A DNA stretch of 64,000 nt from Luidia sarsii. Taxonomy: Eukaryota > Echinodermata > Asteroidea > Paxillosida > Luidiidae. The stretch covers positions 17,679,280-17,743,279 of the forward strand of contig OX465103.1 in the NCBI GenBank assembly GCA_949987565.1, given 5' to 3'. Under the pieces are notes generated by a model. The model searched no databases and was not told where the DNA came from. It was given only the letters and a program-made list of their open reading frames with translations. Positions 60,701 to 64,000 of this stretch are shown here, one piece after another. Position numbers and translations under genes: made by a program. Position 1 is the stretch's first letter; each line of letters starts with the position of its first letter.

Positions 60701-63700
60701 CTTCATCTATTCTTCTATCTCTCTCTGTCTTCCTCTGTCTGTCTCTGTCTCCATCTATCCTTCTATCTCTCTCTGTCTTCCTCTGTCTGTCTCTGTCTCC
60801 ATCTATCCTTCTATCTCTCTCTGTCTTCCTCTGTCTGTTTCTTCATCTATCCTTCTATCTCTCTCTGTCTTCCTCTGTCTGTTTCTTCATCTATCCTTCT
60901 ATCTCTCTCTGTCTTCCTCTGTCTCTTTCTTCATCTATCCTTCTATCTCTCTCTGTCTTCCTCTGTCTGTATCTGTCTCCATCTATCCTTCTATCTCTCT
61001 CTCTGTCTTCCTCTGTCTCTTTCTTCATCTATTCTTCTATCTCTCTCTGTCTTCCTCTGTCTGTCTCTGTCTCCATCAATCCTTCTATCTCTCTCTGTCT
61101 TCCTCTGTCTGTTTCTTCATCTATCCTTCTATCTCTCTCTGTCTTTCTCTGTCTCTTTCTTCATCTATTCTTCTATCTCTCTCTGTCTTCCTCTGTCTGT
61201 CTCTGTCTCCATCTATCCTTCTATCTCTCTCTGTCTTCCTCTGTCTGTCTCTGTCTCCATCTATCCTTCTATCTCTCTCTGTCTTCCTCTGTCTGTTTCT
61301 TCATCTATCCTTCTATCTCTCTCTGTCTTCCTCTGTCTGTTTCTTCATCTATCCTTCTATCTCTCTCTGTCTTCCTCTGTCTCTTTCTTCATCTATTCTT
61401 CTATCTCTCTCTGTCTTCCTCTGTCTGTCTCTGTCTCCATCAATCCTTCTATCTCTCTCTCTGTCTTCCTCTGTCTGTTTCTTCATCTATCCTTCTATCT
61501 CTCTCTGTCTTCCTCTGTCTCTTTCTTCATCTATTCTTCTATCTCTCTCTGTCTTCCTCTGTCTGCCTCTGTCTCCATCAATCCTTCTATCTCTCTCTGT
61601 CTTCCTCTGTCTCTTTCTTCATCTATTCTTCTATCTCTCTCTGTCTTCCTCTGTCTGCCTCTGTCTCCATCTATCCTTCTATCTCTCTCTGTCTTCCTCT
61701 GTCTCTTTCTTCATCTATTCTTCTATCTCTCTCTGTCTTCCTCTGTCTGCCTCTGTCTCCATCAATCCTTCTATCTCTCTCTGTCTTCCTCTGTCTGTTT
61801 CTTCATCTATCCTTCTAACTCTCTCTGTCTTCCTCTGTCTCTTTCTTCATCTATTCTTCTATCTCTCTGTCTTCCTCTGTCTGTATCTATCTCCATCTAT
61901 CCTTCTATCTCTCTCTGTCTTCCTCTGTCTCTTTCTTCATCTATTCTTCTAACTCTCTCTGTCTTCCTCTGTCTCTTTCTTCATCTATCCTTCTAACTCT
62001 CTCTGTCTTCCTCTGTCTCTTTCCTCATCTATTCTTCTAACTCTCTCTGTCTTCCTCTGTCTCTTTCTTCATTTATTCTTCTATCTCTCTCTGTCTTCCT
62101 CTGTCTGTCTCTGTCTCCATCTATCCTTCTATCTCTCTGTCTTCCTCTGTCTGTCCCTGTCTCCATCTATCCTTCTATTTCTCTCTGTCTTCCTCTGTCT
62201 CTCTCTATCTCCATCTCTCCTTCTGTCTCTCTCTTCTGTCTCTCTCTTCTGTCTCGTTCTCTCATTCTGCCTCTCTGTCTGACTCTCTCATTCTGCCTCT
62301 CTGTCTCACTCTCATTCTGCCTCTCTGTCTTACTCTCATTCTGTCTCTCTGTCTCATTCTCTCATTCTGCCTCTCTGTCTGACTCTCTCATTCTGCCTCT
62401 CTGTCTCACTCTCATTCTGCCTCTCTGTCACACTCTCATTCTGTCTCTCTGTCTCACTCTCATTCTGTCTCTCTGTCTCATTCTCTCATTCTGCCTCTCT
62501 GTCTGACTCTCTCATTCTGCCTCTCTGTCTCACTCTCATTCTGCCTCTCTGTCTTACTCTCTAATTTTACCTCTTCTGTCTCACTCTCTCTGTCTCTGTC
62601 TGGCAGAAATGCATCTGGCTTGGAGGGGAGGAGAGCGAGATAGATGAGTACCGCTCCACCATCTACTACCACTCCAACCAGCCCCACTGGATTGAGAACA
62701 TCCGGCTCAGCATCCCCATGGACAAGTTCAAGGACACGCACATACGGCTGGAGTGCCGCCACTGCTCCACCAACCGTGGGGAGCGGAGTCTCTTTGCCAT
62801 GGCCTTCATGCGTCTGATGAAGGAGGACGGAACCACACTGGAGGATAGCGAGCACGAGCTCTTTGTCTACAAGGTCAGGGTCGGATCTCACAAAAGCCTT
62901 ACGCTGCGTTTGTACTTGATTCTGCAAAGGAGGATCAGATCCCGCAAAAGCGATCAGATCCCTGCCACGTTTACACTTGATCCTGATACCATGTGGCATC
63001 GATGAAGCGCTGCAACCTCGGGGCAAAGGTTATGTGCACAGTTCACTGATCATGCGCACTGGAGCACAACGGCAGCCATTACGCGTAAAACTCAACTATG
63101 CATACTGTAATGATGTACTCTCATTTTCAGTGTCAGACCGGATGTGGTTACGTCAGCTGATCCCGCGTTGCGTTTAAACTTGCAAATTGCGGGTCTGATC
63201 CTTCCCGAGAGGAGAATTAGATCCCAGGATCAGGATCAGATCCCAGGATCAGGATCAGATCCCGGGATCAGGATCAGATCCAGAGATCAGGATCAGATCC
63301 CAGGATCAGGATCAGATCCCGGGATCAGGATCAGATCCCGGGATCAGGATCAGATCCCGGGATCAGGATCAGATCCCGGGATCAGGATCAGATCCCGGGA
63401 TCAGGATCAGATCCCAGGATCAGGATCAGATCCTGCGTTGTATTTACGCACGGTTTTGATCCGGTGTCCGGATCTGATCTCCCTTGCGGGATCTGAGAAG
63501 ACGAAGTTCACTGGAGTGTGTCAGTATGAGAGTGGGTGCCGTGGGTGGAGAAGACCCAGGAGGCAACTAGATGCTGGGTGAAGTAGAGTTGTCTGTGGGT
63601 ATAGGAGACCCATTAGACAGAAGCAGTCGCCGGATGTCGCTGGTGTGATCGCCGTTATCCTGCGGTACTGTGTTGTGCTTGAAGATCTCAATGGCCTCTC

Positions 63701-63934
63701 TCTGGATGCTGTGCAATAGAGATCTCAGGTTTTATTATGATTGTTTCTCATTTCATCGGCAGTGCTCAGAGAGTCAGGATTTCTCAGACCAGTCCTACAA
63801 GGCTCTGCCCTTCTGCACCCAGGACATGGTCAATCGGTCGTCGCCGGCGTTCGGCAATCACACCTACAGCAGGAACATCAAGGAGTCCATGGTGGTGGGC
63901 ACTGTCATCTGCTCCACGAAGCTCACCCAGAATG
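27756..63934 (+). CDS. DOCK4: DOCK3/4-type Rac guanine-nucleotide exchange factor, N-terminal part (15 exons, continues past window)
   Basis: Exons 27756-27792, 41935-42018, 42882-42922, 47658-47710, 48735-48822, 50173-50406, 51337-51375, 55442-55581, 56238-56319, 56471-56594, 57656-57734, 59067-59287, 59847-59968, 62607-62873 and 63763-63934 join in phase: about 594 codons of a family usually near 1,900-2,000. It begins MWKPVTEKKVAVAIWTYRAT. SH3: residues ~8-65, with ELSFVIGDTIVVLE and GIFPSSHVHVH. Helical linker with IDLRRQLVSGQLP and DWGNQRLALHLVP. DHR-1 (C2-like) starts near residue 405 (GDVRNDLYLML) and runs to the edge (CSTKLTQN). HENIIRKH, TRKLGFSDVIMPG and RHCSTN resemble DOCK3/4 rather than DOCK1/2/5. 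Family role: Rac/Rap activation by DHR-2 with ELMO at the SH3 end, in cytoplasm and membrane; DHR-2 is outside the window. Intron 1 is 14.1 kb. The last donor (GTCTGT) is weak but demanded by the CSTKLTQN-V/G junction. DOCK4 versus DOCK3/4 pro-ortholog is unresolved. Confidence 0.93.
28260..28460. repeat. TAC/TAG microsatellite with self-complementary runs
   Basis: Mixed TACTAC and TAGTAG runs with repeated ACTAGTAGTACGTAGTAGTA-type palindromes lie in DOCK intron 1. They are similar in composition to 115-480 and 26878-26925. Confidence 0.9.
29133..29172 (-). repeat. Hammerhead-like repeat (copy 5)
   Basis: The minus strand reads GCCTTTGAGAAAGG, then TCCTGCTAGGATCGAAAC, then ATGAGGCC. Both stems and GAAA are intact; the C after GAAAC-GU is lost (AUG instead of GUC). 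Confidence 0.6.
29962..31453. mobile_element. hAT-like non-autonomous element, 1,492 bp, with 8-bp target duplication
   Basis: Perfect 15-bp inverted ends TAAGGTTGTTCGATA are flanked on both sides by CTTACAAT (29954-29961 and 31454-31461), an 8-bp target duplication as hAT elements make. Both subterminal regions are packed with palindromic GATATCGCGATATCG-type words (about 29985-30090 and 31372-31440). No transposase frame is recognisable; the 228-codon minus frame at 30604-31290 has no transposase features. It lies in DOCK intron 1. Confidence 0.9.
31888..32333 (+). repeat. 16-bp minisatellite, about 28 near-identical copies
   Basis: The unit TACGTGTACCAGTGCC repeats with only one clear variant (CCAATGCC near 32291). 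It then decays into ACATGTACCAGTGCC variants to about 32560. Since 16 is not a multiple of 3 and the unit has no stop, all three plus frames stay open with the same 16-residue peptide. The long frames of 211-296 codons here are therefore a repeat artefact. It lies in DOCK intron 1. Confidence 0.95.
32334..35590. repeat. TGTACATG-rich palindromic microsatellite zone in DOCK intron 1
   Basis: Runs of ACATGTACATGTACATGT and GTACAGTACA recur here and, more scattered, over 31,620-48,140 (for example 33960-33990, 37740-38000, 38240-38350, 40195-40240). The word is self-complementary, so each run is a potential cruciform. No exon is supported in this stretch. Confidence 0.85.
35602..37284. repeat. 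Eight copies of a 14-bp word GGTAACGGAAGGAC in both orientations
   Basis: Forward copies are at 35602, 35782, 35980, 35994 (the last two in tandem), 37105 and 37271. Inverted copies are at 37063 and 37083. All are exact over 14 bp, while the sequence between them is unrelated AT-rich DNA. No exon is supported here. Confidence 0.9.
36637..36669 (-). other. Hammerhead-like core, separate family
   Basis: The minus strand reads CTGATGAGGAAATTTCCC then TTCCGAAATGTGGGG. CUGAUGA and GAAA are both canonical and are joined by a short GGAA/UUCC stem. Stem III and the cleavage-site UH are not convincing, and stem I pairs only weakly. This could be a Penelope-like element terminus or chance. Confidence 0.35.
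38157..38218 (-). repeat. Hammerhead-like repeat (copy 6) with TGTACATG expansion in the stem II loop
   Basis: The minus strand has GCCTTTGAGAAAGGTCCT, then GCT, then ACATGTACACATGTACATGT, then AGGATCAAAACATCAGG. The two stem strands are preserved, but about 20 bp of the local microsatellite word occupies the loop. Confidence 0.65.
38524..40185. mobile_element. Probable hAT-like element, ~1.66 kb, CAGGCCTCGAACTT ends
   Basis: The left end CAGGCCTCGAACTT is matched by the complement of the right end (CAGGCCTCGATCTTT). Both subterminal regions are rich in GGCCAA/TTGGCC words. GTACAC flanks both ends directly, but the surroundings are GTACA-rich, so target duplication is uncertain. No transposase frame is recognisable. 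Confidence 0.6.
40186..41934. other. Rest of DOCK intron 1
   Basis: It holds scattered TGTACATG runs (for example 40334-40395, 41214-41255) and otherwise unremarkable AT-rich sequence up to the SH3 exon acceptor (CGACTAG at 41928-41934). No exon is supported. Confidence 0.6.
42374..42521. mobile_element. Head-to-head inverted pair of S2 tRNA-like tails
   Basis: A minus-oriented tail and T-arm (GCAAAGAAAGTTTGACTGGA, GAACCTGAGACCTCTGG) is followed after a few bases by the plus-oriented version (CAGAGGTCTCGAGTTCAAAT, CCAGTCAAGGTTTTCTTTGC). The two halves form a near-perfect hairpin in DOCK intron 2. Confidence 0.8.
42560..42862 (+). mobile_element. S2 SINE-like element (long copy)
   Basis: It starts TTTGTGTGATCCTTGAACTG, continues through GAAAGTGGGGGCATGATCCC and AAGGCCACCATCTAAGGGCT, then a decayed tRNA-like part (GGTAGCTCAGATTGTAAGAG) and the tail AAAGTTTTCTTTGCCATTTT. 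Its end lies about 20 bp before DOCK exon 3 (42882), so part of that exon's polypyrimidine tract comes from the element. Confidence 0.75.
42923..47657. other. DOCK intron 3
   Basis: The intron is 4.7 kb. A partial MITE end (ATTTGGTGTAGTGGAAACGG at about 44533-44552, with paired AATAATCACG/CGTGATTATTATT segments at 44383-44525) is present, and a decayed hammerhead-like fragment (GCCTTTGAGAAGGGTC) lies at 45727. There are scattered TGTACATG runs. No exon is supported. Confidence 0.6.
46886..47050. repeat. ~21-bp tandem array
   Basis: TTGGGTACAAAAGCATTCTT and TTGGGTATAAAAGCATTTTT variants repeat about seven times. On the minus strand they encode a 7-residue repeat (NAFIPKN), which I read as a repeat artefact within DOCK intron 3. 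Confidence 0.85.
48527..48620 (+). mobile_element. S1 element terminal fragment (copy 3)
   Basis: CATAGATATAACATGATGTT then GAGGAGAATG and AATTCAATGAGGGTTTGC match the S1 ends, but the tRNA-like core is absent. It lies in DOCK intron 4, about 115 bp before exon 5. Confidence 0.65.
48908..49079 (-). mobile_element. MITE of the 14691-15022 family (inverted copy)
   Basis: TATCGATTTCACCAAACCCA, ACCATGCGATGTACAGTATC, CACACCTTACGATGGGTTAT and GTGAAATCCACCCCTGG match the family on the opposite strand. It starts about 85 bp downstream of DOCK exon 5. Confidence 0.7.
49490..50172 (+). repeat. Tandem duplication of a DOCK exon's splice acceptor, four decoy units before the true exon
   Basis: GAACACCATGCAGTTGGG with its flanks repeats near 49507, 49650, 49803 and 49975, then as the true exon start at 50173 (AAGAACACCATGCAGTGG). 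Units are about 145-200 bp and include CTCTGATTGGGATCAGAACT-like and AGGGAATATCACACT segments. The first two units keep an AG acceptor but read TAG at the first codon. The last two have lost the AG (GCAC and GCCG in place of GCAG). Confidence 0.85.
50483..51013. repeat. Probable unclassified repeat rich in CTACGGCC/CCGCAGG words
   Basis: TCTACGGCCAATAGCAATTC and TTCTACGGCCACCCCTACGG flank sequence with repeated GCCGTAGG, CCGCAAGGC and CCTGCGGAAG words in both orientations. I cannot define ends or a target duplication. No exon is supported. Confidence 0.4.
51014..51115 (+). mobile_element. S2 SINE-like fragment, internally deleted
   Basis: CTGCCGTAGCCAGGTTTACA joins almost directly to GGTCTCGGGTTCGAGTCC and the tail CAGTCAAAGTTTTCTTTGCC, missing the middle of the element. 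Confidence 0.65.
51132..51309. mobile_element. pogo/Tigger-like MITE, ~178 bp
   Basis: The left end CAGTGGAATGTCACTATATC with GCTATAACGAAC and right part GTTCATTATAGAAAC, ending ACTG, resemble pogo/Tigger ends (CAGTGGAA... TATAACGAAC). TA flanks the left end. It finishes 27 bp before the 39-bp DOCK exon at 51337. Confidence 0.6.
51905..53130. mobile_element. Non-autonomous DNA transposon, 1.23 kb, with internal tandem units
   Basis: The ends TACCATAAAATCCCGGGTAT and the complement of ATACCCAGGATTTTACGGTA are inverted repeats, each followed by AATGYGCACCCCCAACTTT-like sequence. The interior holds about eight diverged units of ~60-120 bp with CCATTTGAGCCCAAGTTACC, TCGCCGTGGGAAAA and GGGAAGGATGATCGC. 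Frames inside are repeat artefacts. It lies in DOCK intron 7. Confidence 0.8.
53150..53690 (+). repeat. Pyrimidine-rich CCAATCC(C/T) tandem tract
   Basis: Irregular ~15-20-bp units such as CCCTCCAATCCTCACCAAAT and CCCTTCCAATCCCTTCCAAT fill 540 bp of DOCK intron 7. The minus strand reads as Gly/Leu/Glu/Arg-rich frames, which I reject as genes. Confidence 0.85.
54131..54223. repeat. Two hammerhead-like repeats facing each other (copies 7 and 8)
   Basis: Minus copy 54171-54131 and plus copy 54184-54223 share GCCTTTGAGAAAGGTCC, with only 12 bp between them. Each keeps the stem II hairpin. GAAAC is intact in copy 7 and changed to GATAC in copy 8, while copy 7 carries AGGATA. The pair forms a larger palindrome. 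Confidence 0.65.
54620..54835 (-). mobile_element. S1 element: tRNA-like core between inverted ends (copy 4)
   Basis: TTTGAAGAAGGGTTTGCCCT then ACTCAATG at the left pairs with CATTGAGTAGGGTAAAGC then CTTCTTGAAG at the right. The tRNA-like core between them has a B-box region read on the minus strand as ACAGGTTCAAATCCCAC. It ends with CATTCTCCTCGGTGC. It lies in DOCK intron 7. Confidence 0.7.
54957..55262. mobile_element. Foldback MITE of the GGTTTGCGGTGACACC family (largest copy, ~305 bp)
   Basis: AGTGGAAGGTTTGTGGTGAC at the left is mirrored by GTCACCACAAACCTTCCACT at the right. Pairing continues through CTCTGAAAAGAGCCGGTAAC with GTTACCGGCTCTTTTCAGAG, and on to GTCTGCTGGATTCC with GGAATCCAGCAGTC-like sequence. 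The arms are therefore about 130 bp, nearly the whole element. Confidence 0.9.
55656..55968. mobile_element. hAT-like MITE, CAGGGATGTAA family (copy 2)
   Basis: It begins CAGGGATGTAAGACTTCCGG and ends TTACATCCCTG, perfect 11-bp inverted ends. The interior matches 25996-26307. It lies in DOCK intron 8. Confidence 0.85.
56087..56155 (+). mobile_element. Single end of the GGTTTGCGGTGACACC family
   Basis: GGAGGGTTTGCGTTGACACC then ATGTATAAGGTCTCTTAAAG, preceded by TTTGCATGGCGGTTGAAACA. It has one arm only. The same leader appears at 63957-63985. Confidence 0.7.
56640..57460 (+). repeat. Pyrimidine-rich minisatellite, ~45-bp units at its 3' side
   Basis: From about 57120 units of ~45 bp (CAATCCCTTTAGTCCCTGTC with AATCCCCTGTTCCTCCAATT) repeat about seven times; upstream units are more irregular. 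The minus strand gives a 15-residue Gly/Asp/Trp/Arg repeat, judged an artefact. It lies in DOCK intron 10. Confidence 0.9.
57800..58055 (-). mobile_element. S2 SINE-like element (copy in DOCK intron 11)
   Basis: On the minus strand: TGTAATTCCTGATCTGCTGT, GCAGTTAATGGTTGAACTGC, a decayed tRNA-like part with GGTCCCGAGTTCAAAG and the tail AAAGTTTTCTTCGCCATTC. The upstream head is complete; the tRNA-like part has deletions. Confidence 0.7.
59316..59590. mobile_element. S1 element lacking its tRNA-like core (copy 5)
   Basis: Two S1 ends (AGATATAACATGATGTTTGC at about 59330 and 59517) flank GGCAGCTCGAGCTGGTTGAGG. Other copies carry about 70 bp of tRNA-like sequence between AGCTCG and AGCTGG, so this looks like a deletion with endpoints in the acceptor-stem repeat. 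It lies in DOCK intron 12. Confidence 0.7.
59990..62600 (+). repeat. 2.6-kb CT-rich minisatellite filling DOCK intron 13
   Basis: Units of about 42-48 bp (CTCTCTGTCTTCCTCTGTCT then GTTTCTTCATCTATCCTTCT or GTCTCTGTCTCCATCTATCC variants) repeat more than 45 times; from about 62220 the unit changes to TCTCTCATTCTGCCTCTCTG. A 726-codon Ser/Leu/Phe-rich frame runs from 59816 through the real exon into this array and is not a protein beyond 59968. The array runs to the acceptor at 62607, acting as an enormous polypyrimidine tract. Confidence 0.95.
62884..63500. repeat. 19-bp GATCAGGATCAGATCCCGG array inside a probable MITE
   Basis: About eleven copies of GATCAGGATCAGATCCCGG lie at 63223-63432. Flanking sequence is loosely inverted (GATCAGATCCCGCAAAAG at about 62934 and CTTGCGGGATCTGAG at 63483; GCGTTTGTACTTGAT and ATTTACGCACGG). 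All three frames stay open through the array. It lies in DOCK intron 14. Confidence 0.8.
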
Positions 63935-63956
63935 GTCTGTACAAATAGGTCTTAAG

Positions 63957-64000
63957 GCTTTGCATGGTGGCTGAAACAATATAGGAGCGTTTGTGGTGAC
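63957..64000 (+). mobile_element. GGTTTGCGGTGACACC family, cut by the window end
   Basis: GGCTTTGCATGGTGGCTGAA, ACAATATAGGAG and CGTTTGTGGTGAC match the leader and end seen at 56087. It begins about 20 bp after the last exon of the window. Confidence 0.7.

Noticed and set aside
59816..61996. 726-codon plus-strand frame rich in Ser, Leu and Phe
   Set aside because: Only its start (59847-59968) is a real DOCK exon; the rest is the CT minisatellite after a splice donor at 59969, open because the units lack stops.
63144..63581. 145-codon Asp/Gln/Ile repeat frame
   Set aside because: It reads through a 19-bp tandem array open in every frame, within DOCK intron 14.

Overview
The window is animal nuclear DNA. 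It holds three spliced genes I can identify from their exons, one unrecognised GC-rich open reading frame, and a very large load of short transposons, foldbacks and tandem repeats. The identified proteins (TMEM167B, ZNF277 and a DOCK3/4-type DOCK), the GT-AG introns of roughly 0.1 to 14 kb, the many MITE-like elements and the abundant TGTACATG and TAGGCCTA-type words suggest a marine invertebrate deuterostome (cephalochordate, hemichordate or echinoderm). I cannot decide which. No prokaryotic, viral or organellar gene was seen.

Layout. 1-3.55 kb: TAC/TAG foldback and several MITEs, no gene. 3.57-5.46 kb (-): a 628-codon GC-rich basic, low-complexity frame of unknown function. 5.5-11.8 kb: no supported gene; a purine-rich tract, a foldback and a ~102-bp minisatellite. 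11.8-14.1 kb (+): TMEM167B (kish-B), three coding exons, 74 residues, complete. 14.7-17.9 kb: MITEs and repeats. 17.9-25.9 kb (-): ZNF277, eight coding exons, 441 residues, complete and phase-consistent, with SINE-like, LINE, piggyBac-like and hAT-like insertions in its introns. 25.9-27.75 kb: the 1.8-kb interval between the divergent start codons of ZNF277 and the DOCK gene, with a hAT-like MITE and a long foldback. 27.76 kb to the window end (+): DOCK3/4-type gene, first 15 coding exons (about 594 codons), covering SH3, the helical linker and most of DHR-1. The GEF domain (DHR-2) lies beyond the window.

How the genes relate. ZNF277 and the DOCK gene lie head to head. In human, ZNF277 and DOCK4 are also adjacent and head to head, so the pair looks like an ancient conserved arrangement that probably shares a promoter region. 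This supports calling the DOCK gene a DOCK4 (or DOCK3/4 pro-ortholog). TMEM167B acts in the early secretory pathway and shows no functional link to its neighbours here.

Non-coding highlights: a dispersed stem-loop family resembling a variant hammerhead ribozyme; elements with a tRNA-like core between inverted repeats; eight copies of a 14-bp word within 1.7 kb of DOCK intron 1; duplicated, disabled splice acceptors in front of one DOCK exon; and a 1.49-kb hAT-like element with matching inverted ends and 8-bp target duplications.
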